From the IMG/VR virus record IMGVR_UViG_3300022926_000003, positions 1 to 64,000 of that record: DNA of 64,000 bases; one strand, written 5' to 3'. The stretch comes from a virus. Under the pieces are notes generated by a model. It worked only from the letters and a program-made list of their open reading frames with translations. It was not told the DNA's origin and searched no databases. Position 1 is the first letter of the stretch, and each line of letters opens with the position of its first letter. Of the stretch, positions 1 through 8,733 are shown one piece after another. The translations under genes were made by a program, and so were the position numbers.

Positions 1-1
1 A

Positions 2-1891
2 GGTACATCAGGTACTTCAGGATCATCAGGTACTTCAGGTACAAGTGGTTCATCAGGTACATCAGGTACTTCAGGATCATCAGGTACTTCAGGTACAAGT
101 GGTTCATCAGGTTCCAGTGGTACATCAGGTTCCTCAGGTACATCAGGTTCATCAGGTACATCAGGTTCATCAGGCTCCAGTGGTACATCAGGTTCCTCAG
201 GTACTTCAGGTTCATCAGGCTCTAGTGGTACATCAGGTTCATCAGGTTCCAGTGGTACATCAGGTTCCTCAGGTACATCAGGCTCATCAGGTACTAGCGG
301 CTCTTCAGGTACCTCAGGCTCTAGTGGTACATCAGGTTCCTCAGGTACTAGTGGTTCTTCAGGTACTAGCGGCTCTTCAGGTACCTCAGGTTCAAGCGGT
401 ACATCAGGTTCCTCAGGTACTTCAGGTTCCTCAGGTACATCAGGTTCATCAGGCTCTAGTGGTACATCAGGTTCATCAGGTACATCAGGTTCCTCAGGTA
501 CATCAGGTTCATCAGGTTCCAGTGGTACATCAGGTTCCTCAGGTACATCAGGTTCCTCAGGTACATCAGGTTCATCAGGTTCCAGTGGTACATCAGGTTC
601 CTCAGGTACATCAGGTTCCTCAGGTACATCAGGTTCATCAGGCTCCAGTGGTACATCAGGTTCCTCAGGTACTTCAGGTTCATCAGGCTCTAGTGGTACA
701 TCAGGTTCCTCAGGTACTTCAGGTTCATCAGGCTCCAGTGGTACATCAGGTTCCTCAGGCTCTAGTGGTACATCAGGTTCATCAGGTACATCAGGCTCAT
801 CAGGCTCTAGTGGTACATCAGGTTCCTCAGGTACTTCAGGTTCATCAGGCTCCAGTGGTACATCAGGTTCCTCAGGTACTTCAGGTTCATCAGGTACTTC
901 AGGTTCATCAGGTACCTCAGGTTCAAGCGGTACATCAGGTTCCTCAGGTACATCAGGCTCATCAGGTACTAGTGGTTCTTCAGGTACTTCAGGTTCAAGC
1001 GGTACCTCAGGCTCATCAGGTACATCAGGTTCCTCAGGTACATCAGGCTCATCAGGTACTAGTGGCACATCAGGCTCATCAGGTACATCAGGCTCATCAG
1101 GTACTAGTGGTTCTTCAGGTACATCAGGTTCCTCAGGTACCAGTGGTACCTCAGGATCAAGTGGTACCTCAGGTTCATCAGGTACCAGTGGTTCATCAGG
1201 TACATCAGGCTCATCAGGTACTTCAGGTTCAAGTGGTACATCAGGCTCCTCAGGTACTAGTGGTTCTTCAGGTACCTCAGGCTCTAGTGGTACTTCAGGC
1301 TCATCAGGTACTAGTGGTACCTCAGGTTCAAGCGGTACATCAGGTTCCTCAGGTACATCAGGTTCCTCAGGTACTAGTGGTTCTTCAGGTACCTCAGGTT
1401 CCTCAGGTACCTCAGGTTCAAGTGGTACTTCAGGCTCATCAGGTACCAGTGGTTCATCAGGTACATCAGGTTCCTCAGGTACTAGTGGTTCTTCAGGTAC
1501 CTCAGGTTCAAGCGGTACATCAGGTTCCTCAGGTACATCAGGTTCCTCAGGTACATCAGGTTCCTCAGGTACTAGTGGTTCTTCAGGTACTTCAGGCTCT
1601 AGTGGCACATCAGGTTCCTCAGGTACATCAGGCTCATCAGGTACTAGCGGCTCTTCAGGTACCTCAGGCTCTAGTGGTACATCAGGTTCCTCAGGTACTA
1701 GTGGTTCTTCAGGTACCTCAGGTTCAAGCGGTACATCAGGTTCCTCAGGTACTTCAGGCTCATCAGGTACTAGTGGTTCTTCAGGTACCTCAGGCTCTAG
1801 TGGTACATCAGGTTCCTCAGGTACTAGTGGCTCATCAGGTACTTCAGGCTCAAGCGGTACTTCCGGTTCTTCAGGTACCTCAGGTACTAGT
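2..1891 (+). repeat. Tandem 9/18-nt repeat array coding (GTSGSS)n
   Basis: Degenerate tandem repeats built from the units GGTACATCA, GGTTCCTCA and GGTTCATCA fill the first 1.9 kb. Synonymous variants (AGT/TCA/TCC/TCT for Ser, ACA/ACT/ACC for Thr) are scattered through the array, so selection seems to act on the peptide. The period keeps all three forward frames and some reverse frames open, which creates long spurious ORFs of HQV or MYL repeats. Confidence 0.95.
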
Positions 1892-2338
1892 GGTACTTCT
1901 ATATCAGAAGTTTGGTCTACTGAAACTACTTTATTTTCAGGCGGTAGTAGAGTAATATCTAGTATAGTTCCCACTGATACTCAAGATTCCATACATATAG
2001 AAGGAATTATAGTATTTAATGCTACAGGAGCAAGTTATCTTGCATTAACTATACAACTAGAGTGTGATGCCTTTACTAATATTAGTGGAACTAATGATGT
2101 TACCTATTATTTAGATATAACAGATTTTAATGGGATTAGAAGAGACTCTAATGTTGGATTCCTCCCAATAAAAATTAATGAAATATGTGTAGAATTAACA
2201 GATAACCCTGCTGATGACGATATTACTGTAAAACTTACAAATAATTTATCTTTTGATGTAGATTTTAAATGTTTATTCCAAGTAAGAAAATATGATGATC
2301 CCGCAATTGTAATTTCTCCATCGGTAACAATAACTTAA
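2..2338 (+). CDS. Collagen-like Ser/Thr-rich tail fibre protein (5' end missing)
   Basis: The frame is open from base 2 to the TAA at 2336-2338, so the gene starts upstream of the window. About 630 residues are nearly pure Gly-X-Y triplets, mostly GTS and GSS, with no proline. They are followed by a non-repetitive C-terminal domain of about 148 residues beginning SISEVWSTETT and ending VISPSVTIT. Such G-X-Y arrays are common in phage fibres as rigid trimeric stalks; the C-terminal part may be a trimerising or receptor-binding head. Hundreds of Ser/Thr hydroxyls make it a plausible O-glycosylation target, and glycosyltransferase genes lie at 8734 and 9672. The product class is inferred from repeat type and the structural neighbours, not from a recognised domain. 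Confidence 0.8.
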   Translation, partial: GTSGTSGSSGTSGTSGSSGTSGTSGSSGTSGTSGSSGSSGTSGSSGTSGSSGTSGSSGSSGTSGSSGTSGSSGSSGTSGSSGSSGTSGSSGTSGSSGTSGSSGTSGSSGTSGSSGTSGSSGTSGSSGTSGSSGTSGSSGTSGSSGTSGSSGSSGTSGSSGTSGSSGTSGSSGSSGTSGSSGTSGSSGTSGSSGSSGTSGSSGTSGSSGTSGSSGSSGTSGSSGTSGSSGSSGTSGSSGTSGSSGSSGTSGSSGSSGTSGSSGTSGSSGSSGTSGSSGTSGSSGSSGTSGSSGTSGSSGTSGSSGTSGSSGTSGSSGTSGSSGTSGSSGTSGSSGTSGSSGTSGSSGTSGSSGTSGTSGSSGTSGSSGTSGSSGTSGSSGTSGTSGSSGTSGSSGTSGSSGTSGSSGTSGSSGTSGSSGTSGSSGTSGSSGTSGSSGTSGTSGSSGTSGSSGTSGSSGTSGSSGTSGSSGTSGSSGTSGSSGTSGSSGTSGSSGTSGSSGTSGSSGTSGSSGTSGSSGTSGSSGTSGSSGTSGSSGTSGSSGTSGSSGTSGSSGTSGSSGTSGSSGTSGSSGTSGSSGTSGSSGTSGSSGTSGSSGTSGSSGTSGSSGTSGSSGTSGSSGTSGSSGTSGTSGTSISEVWSTETTLFSGGSRVISSIVPTDTQDSIHIEGIIVFNATGASYLALTIQLECDAFTNISGTNDVTYYLDITDFNGIRRDSNVGFLPIKINEICVELTDNPADDDITVKLTNNLSFDVDFKCLFQVRKYDDPAIVISPSVTIT

Positions 2339-2348
2339 AATATTTATA
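2339..2348 (+). promoter_or_regulatory. AATATTTATA motif upstream of 2367
   Basis: Exact copy of a 10-mer that recurs in intergenic gaps just upstream of start codons. Here it runs into TATAAATA, the classic T4 late-promoter octamer, 18 nt before the ATG. A late promoter role is inferred. Confidence 0.45.
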
Positions 2349-2366
2349 AATAAAACTTACAACATT

Positions 2367-2786
2367 ATGGCTTCTTTAAATCAAAATTTTACAAAGTATG
2401 CATATGATACTTTCACTATTCAATTTACTATTACTACTGATGTGGGGGACATATCCACTTATAAAGCTTATTGGTCAGCGGGCCCTGTACCTACCGGAAT
2501 TGCAAATTCAAATACTACTAAAAGAATAGTAAAAACAACTGGAGCTAGTGATTTTAGTGGTGAAGGAGGAATTGCATACCAACCTGATAATAAATTTTTA
2601 GTTTCAATAACTAAAGATGATTTTGGATGGTTAACAGATAACTTGGATTCTGATGCAGACGAAATTAACGCTACATACGAACATGAATTAGTTTTAGCAG
2701 ATAGTAATGGAGAAAATAGTGTAGTAGTATCTAGAGGTACCTTTACCCTAAATAAAGCTTTATTCCCCTCTGCATCAAGAGTCTAA
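2367..2786 (+). CDS. Putative structural protein, tail fibre region
   Basis: 139 aa, acidic, no signal peptide or membrane segment. I recognise no domain. The sequence alternates short hydrophobic and polar stretches, as in beta-rich virion proteins. It lies between the collagen-like fibre gene and a LamG-like gene, and its own AATATTTATA/TATAAATA motif precedes it. A baseplate, fibre-connector or head-decoration role would fit, but only position supports this. Confidence 0.6.
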   Translation: MASLNQNFTKYAYDTFTIQFTITTDVGDISTYKAYWSAGPVPTGIANSNTTKRIVKTTGASDFSGEGGIAYQPDNKFLVSITKDDFGWLTDNLDSDADEINATYEHELVLADSNGENSVVVSRGTFTLNKALFPSASRV

Positions 2787-2792
2787 AAATAA

Positions 2793-3782
2793 ATGGGTAA
2801 TTTATTAGGTAAAGATAAAATTCTTCTTCAAGGGGATATTAGGAATGTCCAACTTAGAGGTCAACATGGTCGAAATGTTTTCTTAAAAGCAAGACATGAT
2901 ATCCCTTATGACCCTGTTCCTTTAATTACAAATGGATTATACCTTTTTATAGTTTCTCAAGCAACAGGTAGTAATTTAAGCACGTATGATGGTCATGCTT
3001 CAAGTACTACCTTTATTGGATACTATAAGCGATATAAAGATCAATCTCCCGAAGAACATGATTATACTCTATTTTTTGAAAATATAAACAATCCTTCAGA
3101 AAATCCTACTATTAACGACTTTGGTATTACCGAAAATGGTAAGTATAGTGTAAGGTACTTTAAATTTGATAATAATAAATTTATGGATAACATAAATGTT
3201 AACAATACTTTAGATTTCGCAACCACAGATCCTGTAACCCATATAATGTGGATACGTAATGTTAATATAAACCCCGATGAGTATATATACCGTAATGCCT
3301 CCAGCAGCCCTAATCAAAGATACAGAATAAGCAGAGGGCCTAACCCTAACTCAGACCATTTACATGTCGATGTTCCAGTAGGTATGACTGGTACTATCCC
3401 TAGAGTTTACAATTATTTTACTGATTCTTTTCTTATCGACACTTCAGAATGGCATATGTTGGTCATAAGAATAACTGCAAAGTCTGGAGCGGGTGAAGAC
3501 ATTGATATAAAAGTTATAGGGAAAAACCAAGTAACTTGGAATTGGAGTGATGATCCTGAATATAGTGCTAATATTAAAACCCAAGCAACCTTCGACAAAA
3601 CTTATGAATTTGCAACCGCTGGTTCTACCAATGCATGGGGTCTGGTTACTACTCATGATGATGCCTCTAGTTTTGAATCATCACTAATGTTAGTATATAA
3701 CCGTTTCCTTTCAGACAGCGAAGTAAACCAAGTTTATCAACACTTTGCTCCTACTCATGGCTTAGTTGCAGGAATAACATGA
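2793..3782 (+). CDS. LamG/concanavalin-like fibre protein
   Basis: 329 aa. The last 50 residues read like the end of a laminin-G/ConA jelly-roll: a DDASSFESSLMLVYNRFLSD stretch followed by SEVNQVYQHF, matching the usual 'YNRALSdeEI.q.Y' ending of LamG_3 domains. A middle segment, SEWHMLVIRITA, corresponds to the 'W.hvv.t' core strand. The N-terminal ~40 residues may anchor the protein to the virion. The stop overlaps the next start by 4 nt (ATGA), so the two lectin-like genes are probably co-translated. Binding to a host surface glycan is inferred from the fold. Confidence 0.65.
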   Translation: MGNLLGKDKILLQGDIRNVQLRGQHGRNVFLKARHDIPYDPVPLITNGLYLFIVSQATGSNLSTYDGHASSTTFIGYYKRYKDQSPEEHDYTLFFENINNPSENPTINDFGITENGKYSVRYFKFDNNKFMDNINVNNTLDFATTDPVTHIMWIRNVNINPDEYIYRNASSSPNQRYRISRGPNPNSDHLHVDVPVGMTGTIPRVYNYFTDSFLIDTSEWHMLVIRITAKSGAGEDIDIKVIGKNQVTWNWSDDPEYSANIKTQATFDKTYEFATAGSTNAWGLVTTHDDASSFESSLMLVYNRFLSDSEVNQVYQHFAPTHGLVAGIT

Positions 3783-4891
3783 CTTTAAACTTAAATGCAA
3801 CATACAAATCAGAGTCTGTAACAGGATTTATTACAATTGAACAACAAGGTTTTATTACAAATACTTTATTAAAGGGTCAAATTGGTAGTACTAATTTATT
3901 AAGTCAAAATTATGTGGCTTTAAATTCCTCATATGTTACTGAAAGTTTAGTAGGTAAAACTTATGTAGAATTATTAGGAACCCATTCTTTTATACCCTCT
4001 TCAAACACCCCTGATTATGTTACTACAGGCCTAATGCTCCACTTAGATGCTGAAGATTCAGGATCTCAACTTTGGGGGGATGTTAATCCTAATGTTAGTG
4101 GGAATCCCTCCCAAGCCAATAGACCCTTATGGCAATCTTTGGATAATTATGACCCTGGAACTACTTATACCGTATTACCCCTTGGTGGTACAGGTACCCC
4201 CCTTATAGCAGGAGGTACTGAAATAGAACTTACAGGAAGTTTAGCTGCAATATTTGCTAATGGTCCTTTATATGATACTACAGGAAGTGCTAAATATTTA
4301 GGGTTGGATGGAACAGATGATTTTATCCAAGCCACTGGTGGAGTTGTTAAATATCTTTCCCCTGACCCCGACTCAAGTGAAGCAACTGCGGCCATATATA
4401 GATTTCAAAATCTTAATACATCTAGTATAGAAATATGGTTAGCATCAGATCGTAACCGTGATAATAATGTTGAAGAAGAAATACTAATGACTTCATTCTC
4501 TAGACATGTAAGACTAACTAAAAAAGGTACTAGTGGTAGAGATCTTAGAGTTAATATCGAAGGTTCAACTACAAATTATAGTAATACCATCAATAATTTT
4601 TTCCCACCCCTAACTACAGGGAACCCTGGACCTTGGATGCACTTAGTAGTAACTATTGATGGTGCTAATAATACTGTTAAAGTGTACAAAAATGGATCCT
4701 TAACAAACACTTTTTCATCATTAAATATTGACACTACAGCAACTTTGCTCTATAACCCTCTTGTAAGAATAGGAACATATACATCTCAATATTTTAAAGG
4801 AAAAATTGCTATAGTAAGAATGTATGATTTTGCCCTTAGTGCAAATCAAGTTACACAAAATTATAATGCTGAACTTGATAGATTTGAATAA
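3779..4891 (+). CDS. LamG/concanavalin-like fibre protein
   Basis: 370 aa. The clearest LamG-like protein here: 'GLMLHLDAEDSG' starts the jelly-roll (about residue 82), 'WMHLVVTIDGANNTVKVYKNG' gives the central strands (about 285-305), and 'KGKIAIVRMYDFALSANQV' gives the closing strands. The N-terminal 80 residues form a separate Ser/Thr/Asn-rich part. It overlaps the stop of the preceding lectin-like gene by ATGA. Probably a receptor- or polysaccharide-binding fibre tip; the ligand cannot be read from sequence. Confidence 0.7.
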   Translation: MTLNLNATYKSESVTGFITIEQQGFITNTLLKGQIGSTNLLSQNYVALNSSYVTESLVGKTYVELLGTHSFIPSSNTPDYVTTGLMLHLDAEDSGSQLWGDVNPNVSGNPSQANRPLWQSLDNYDPGTTYTVLPLGGTGTPLIAGGTEIELTGSLAAIFANGPLYDTTGSAKYLGLDGTDDFIQATGGVVKYLSPDPDSSEATAAIYRFQNLNTSSIEIWLASDRNRDNNVEEEILMTSFSRHVRLTKKGTSGRDLRVNIEGSTTNYSNTINNFFPPLTTGNPGPWMHLVVTIDGANNTVKVYKNGSLTNTFSSLNIDTTATLLYNPLVRIGTYTSQYFKGKIAIVRMYDFALSANQVTQNYNAELDRFE

Positions 4892-4905
4892 ATCTATATA
4901 ATTTT

Positions 4906-4915
4906 AATATTTATA
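4906..4915 (+). promoter_or_regulatory. AATATTTATA motif upstream of 4920
   Basis: Exact 10-mer copy, 4 nt before the ATG of the next gene. At this spacing a transcript would be nearly leaderless, or the motif could act in translation instead. Confidence 0.4.
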
Positions 4916-4919
4916 ATAA

Positions 4920-5405
4920 ATGGCTCAAGGAACAACAAGACATAATGTTATAGTACCACTTGATGCATGCAGCCCCCCTCCTTCTTCTTATGTGGTATGG
5001 GATAACCAAAAAAAAGAATTTGACCTTAGAAATAATGAAGGATATATATGTGCGGGTCCTAATGATGGTCCCGGAGTTTACACTATTAATATTACTTTAG
5101 ATCCTACTAATTATCCCCAAAATGTGTCGGGAGAATTTGGATATGCACGAATTGAATGTGATGCCGTAACTCAAGGATCTTATACCCAACACCAAGCTAT
5201 GCGTACCACTTTAATATGGGACTCAAGTTCAGGAGATAGTTTAGTAAGCAGTACTGTAGAAGATGTTAGATATCCCGAAGATAAGGTTATTTATGACATA
5301 AAAAGGGTTACGGGTTCTTTTGATAGTAATGGGGGTTTAAATTTTGAAATTTATCAATATGATATTGATAATGTTTATTATTGTTTAAAATATATTTTGT
5401 TATGA
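4920..5405 (+). CDS. Hypothetical structural protein
   Basis: 161 aa, no recognised domain. It begins MAQGTTRHNVIVPLDACSPP and contains DNQKKEFDLRNNEGYICAGP, with beta-strand-like alternation and no signal peptide. It sits in the fibre block, and its TGA overlaps the ATG of the next gene (ATGA at 5402-5405). Probably a small virion or fibre-associated protein; this rests on position only. Confidence 0.55.
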   Translation: MAQGTTRHNVIVPLDACSPPPSSYVVWDNQKKEFDLRNNEGYICAGPNDGPGVYTINITLDPTNYPQNVSGEFGYARIECDAVTQGSYTQHQAMRTTLIWDSSSGDSLVSSTVEDVRYPEDKVIYDIKRVTGSFDSNGGLNFEIYQYDIDNVYYCLKYILL

Positions 5406-6106
5406 GTAGTTCCCCTGTATTTGATAAACTAAATTTACACCCCAAAAAAAGTAAGTATATTTTTGCTAAAAGTGAGGGTGGTGGTAGTAATATACAGGCC
5501 TTAAATTACTCTAACTTAATACATGAACAATTCACCAATGATAACACCTCAGCATTTACAGACAGAAATGATGGAGTTTTTCCATTTTCCTCTCAAAAAT
5601 ATTGTTGCAATAGAATAATAACTTCGAATTCAACAACCCTATCCATTTTTGCAAAATTCCCCATAATTAAAGAAGGAACCACCTCTACCAAGCCCTATAG
5701 ATCAGCTTTTAAAGGGTATATGTATTTTTATAACGATAGCAATTCTAATAATCAAGGAGGATTCTATGATAATGCAATTTTTGAAATAATAGGAAGACTC
5801 CCTTCTACACTAGAAGGAGACAATTCAGTAACAACCCCCACAGATCTTACGTTAACTAACCCTACAAATTTCCAACTAAATTTAATAACCTCCCCCATCA
5901 ATACAGATTTTACTACATATTTTTTTTATAATAACATGTTTCAAGGCCCCCCTTATTTTTATGTAGGAAGAGATCCATCTTCATCAGGAATGGTAGATAA
6001 TGAAGTAGACACATCTAGTAATGATTTTATATATATAGCGGGGATTATGACTGTTCCACCACCTGGGAGTACACGAAACATAAGAACTATAATTGAATAT
6101 ATATGA
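5402..6106 (+). CDS. Hypothetical structural protein
   Basis: 234 aa from the ATG that overlaps the preceding stop (ATGA). An in-frame ATG at 5381 would add seven residues but lies deeper in the upstream gene. Rich in Asn, Ser, Thr and aromatic residues, typical of virion beta proteins. The C-terminus (YIAGIMTVPPPGSTRNIRTI) resembles the ends of the next two genes (YLMY, YLFI after basic/aromatic strands), so 5402, 6103 and 6731 could be distant paralogues. No domain recognised. Confidence 0.55.
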   Translation: MSSSPVFDKLNLHPKKSKYIFAKSEGGGSNIQALNYSNLIHEQFTNDNTSAFTDRNDGVFPFSSQKYCCNRIITSNSTTLSIFAKFPIIKEGTTSTKPYRSAFKGYMYFYNDSNSNNQGGFYDNAIFEIIGRLPSTLEGDNSVTTPTDLTLTNPTNFQLNLITSPINTDFTTYFFYNNMFQGPPYFYVGRDPSSSGMVDNEVDTSSNDFIYIAGIMTVPPPGSTRNIRTIIEYI

Positions 6107-6720
6107 TAAATTCCCCTTTATATCATGAAATTGCTATTGCTAGTTCTAGTATAAATGATAATGTAAATTATGTATATAATCCTTTGTATGGGTCTTTTTA
6201 TAATACAGTTTATATCCCTGATAATGACCAAGATTACCCCCTTGGTAATGATTATACTGGATCTGTTATATTTGAAATTTCAAGATATAGATTTGCTAAC
6301 ACTTTTGCTGAAGACCAAGCTTTAGCTTTTGGAGATCCTGATAGAATTGGGGCTAATATATTAGAAATGTTTATTTCTGTTGAACCTATAGGTGTTAATT
6401 TCAACACAGGTCCTTTTACTTTTACAATGATATCATCTGCTGTTACCCACGCTAGTAATGGTGATGAATACACAGAAGGAGCTGTATCCTCTGAGGGTAT
6501 AAATTACCCTTTTAGTTTTAAAGAAGACCATTTTAACGAGGAAGGGGATTGGAATCTATTTAATGCAGTAGATCCTGCTGGTTATTATGATAATGCAGGA
6601 AACCCCACCCAAACATTTAATATAGTTTATAATAACCTTAACCAAACATTTCAATTAAAATGGTGGATGAGTAAACAACTTGATCCTTTTATAGTTAGAG
6701 GAAACTATTTAATGTATTAA
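6103..6720 (+). CDS. Hypothetical structural protein
   Basis: 205 aa, starting in an ATGA overlap with the previous gene. Acidic and aromatic, no signal peptide. It ends KQLDPFIVRGNYLMY, and the next protein ends AVRGGAKMVKGTYLFI; the shared '(V)(R/K)G.Y L' ending suggests related folds. Function unknown; its place between fibre genes suggests a virion component. Confidence 0.55.
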   Translation: MINSPLYHEIAIASSSINDNVNYVYNPLYGSFYNTVYIPDNDQDYPLGNDYTGSVIFEISRYRFANTFAEDQALAFGDPDRIGANILEMFISVEPIGVNFNTGPFTFTMISSAVTHASNGDEYTEGAVSSEGINYPFSFKEDHFNEEGDWNLFNAVDPAGYYDNAGNPTQTFNIVYNNLNQTFQLKWWMSKQLDPFIVRGNYLMY

Positions 6721-6730
6721 ATTAAAAATT

Positions 6731-7261
6731 ATGGGAAATTTAAAAACACTTAACCAATTAAATATAGCATATAATGATGTTAGTGGGGAGGGGTTATATG
6801 TATCCTCTTCATTTGAGCAACCCTATACTACCCAAAAAGCCTTTATAAACTATACCGTTGCCGGAGGATCAGCAGGTACTACTCCCATTGTGTATTTAGA
6901 AGTTATTCCTGATTCTTTAAACTTTGTCCCTATAGGCCTTCATGTAAAAGGGATAGTAATGCCCCGCCAACTACCTAATACACTTACTAATCTTGTTGGG
7001 GGGACCCAACCTATTAGGTTTGAACAAATTGCTATAATTAGACCTGACAATTCAACCCATTCAAGTTTTAAATATACGCCTTTAAATGTCGCTAGTCCTA
7101 ATAATATTACTTATACTACTCCTCAACCCTATTCAATGTTGGGAAATGACACTGTAGATTATAATAATATTACTTATAATGATTCTACTAAAACTTTTTC
7201 ATGTAGATTAGCTGTTAGAGGAGGAGCAAAAATGGTAAAGGGAACATATTTATTTATATAA
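6731..7261 (+). CDS. Hypothetical structural protein
   Basis: 176 aa with an A-rich 10-nt leader. Contains strand-like runs such as PIVYLEVIPDSLNFVPIGLH and the ending KGTYLFI shared in pattern with the previous protein. No domain recognised. One base separates it from the large fibre gene at 7263. Probably a small fibre or decoration protein. Confidence 0.55.
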   Translation: MGNLKTLNQLNIAYNDVSGEGLYVSSSFEQPYTTQKAFINYTVAGGSAGTTPIVYLEVIPDSLNFVPIGLHVKGIVMPRQLPNTLTNLVGGTQPIRFEQIAIIRPDNSTHSSFKYTPLNVASPNNITYTTPQPYSMLGNDTVDYNNITYNDSTKTFSCRLAVRGGAKMVKGTYLFI

Positions 7262-7262
7262 T

Positions 7263-8696
7263 ATGATTTTTGGTTCTGCAATAGGAATAGCTCTAGGAAG
7301 CACAGGGTCGTACACATTACCCACAACATCTTCCATCCCAGGAATATTTTTTGTATATTCCCCTGCAACCAGTTCGAATGTTTTAACAACATCCTCAGTT
7401 GCCTCTATAGAAGCTATCATTACCAGTGCGGACCAAACCGGCTCCTCAGGTGAATTAATATTTAGAGTACCCTCCCCAGAAAATAATACTTCAAAAGGAG
7501 AACCAATATTTAAAATATCTGCAACTGGTAGTAATAATGAGCCACGCATAGGTATTGGGTTTAGTACAAGTGAAAAGCCTATTAAAGCATTTGATATAAA
7601 ATCCAAAATAGAAAATAGTAGAGGAACAGAATTACTTATCCGCTCCAGCCGTGAATCTGTAGGAGCACAAGTAGGTGATGAAGCAGGAATAATTAATTTT
7701 GTAATTGACAGTGCTTCTTTTAATGATATCACAACTACAGGTTCTATTGCTCGTATTAAAACTAGAGTAAATGATGTCCCTAGTGCTACACAAGGAGTAA
7801 ATGGTCAATTAACTTTTGCTATATCAAGGAATATTAATACCGAGGTTGATATGGTAGACATGGCGCATAATCATGGTGCCTATTCTGATTTTTACTCTAC
7901 AGTTACTAGTCATTCTATTGAAATAAAAGATACTAACCCCCAAACCACTCCTACTGAAAACGCTAGTTTTGTACTTAGTAATGGAACCAATCCTTATGTA
8001 ATTATTAGAACAGACAACCCTGGAACTACCAATCTAGGGGGTCTAATTCAAATAAATAATAAATTTGGAACTGGCACTATATTTTTACATGGACCCACAG
8101 GTGAAATAACAGGAAGCGATATCACTATAGATGATTGGGGTAGTGTATCTGCGTCTTTAGCAGCTATACATGTAAAAACAACATTCGCGAACTCAGGACA
8201 AACCTTGTTAAGTACTACAACTGATCAATATTACCATTATATGGGCAGTAGGCAGTATGGTTATAGTATTGGTATTTTTGATATGTACTCATTAGCTTCC
8301 CCTACTACTCTTACTACAGGTGCAGGAAGTTACATGAAAGCAGGATATGTTGTCCCCGAAGATGGAACTTATAATGTAAACCTTGCCGTTAGAGCTTATG
8401 TTTCTTCCCAACCCACCAGTGATGTTACTGCTGCAGAATATCAAGGTCAATCTCATGATTTCCTTGTTATTAGAAGCCAACCTTCTTCTGGAAACCCTAA
8501 TATGAGTATAATTACTAGTGCTAGTGTAGAATTTAATTCTTCTGATAGTTCTTTTCCTGTAACGGGAAGTGTTAACTACCAACCCCAATCCCTATCTAAG
8601 GGGGACCTCCTTATTATAGGAGCAAAGAGCACCACAAATGCCTCTAGCACTAGGTATATGTTTCATTCTCACACACTTACTTTAAATAAACTTTAA
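7263..8696 (+). CDS. Putative tail fibre / receptor-binding protein
   Basis: 477 aa, the last gene of the fibre block. The first 300 residues are Ser/Thr/Gly-rich with repeated 'TGSN/TGSI' turns typical of elongated beta-helical fibres. A segment around residue 280 (GPTGEITGSDITIDDWGSV) precedes a more compact C-terminal domain of about 180 residues ending RYMFHSHTLTLNKL. The C-terminal domain could be a trimeric receptor-binding head. Role inferred from composition and position; no family recognised. Confidence 0.6.
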   Translation: MIFGSAIGIALGSTGSYTLPTTSSIPGIFFVYSPATSSNVLTTSSVASIEAIITSADQTGSSGELIFRVPSPENNTSKGEPIFKISATGSNNEPRIGIGFSTSEKPIKAFDIKSKIENSRGTELLIRSSRESVGAQVGDEAGIINFVIDSASFNDITTTGSIARIKTRVNDVPSATQGVNGQLTFAISRNINTEVDMVDMAHNHGAYSDFYSTVTSHSIEIKDTNPQTTPTENASFVLSNGTNPYVIIRTDNPGTTNLGGLIQINNKFGTGTIFLHGPTGEITGSDITIDDWGSVSASLAAIHVKTTFANSGQTLLSTTTDQYYHYMGSRQYGYSIGIFDMYSLASPTTLTTGAGSYMKAGYVVPEDGTYNVNLAVRAYVSSQPTSDVTAAEYQGQSHDFLVIRSQPSSGNPNMSIITSASVEFNSSDSSFPVTGSVNYQPQSLSKGDLLIIGAKSTTNASSTRYMFHSHTLTLNKL

Positions 8697-8733
8697 TTTG
8701 TTTTTTTAAATTAAAATTATTATATTAAATGTT

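Noticed and set aside
45-1955. A 636-codon forward ORF of HQV repeats and a reverse ORF of MYL repeats in the tandem array
   Set aside because: Both are shadows of the GTS/GSS frame. The GTS frame continues past the repeats into a normal domain with a proper stop at 2336, while the others end soon after the array.
7250-7732. Reverse-strand ORF of 160 codons opposite the fibre gene, and similar reverse ORFs elsewhere
   Set aside because: They lie opposite clear forward genes, have no coding-like composition, and no other gene in the window is on the minus strand.
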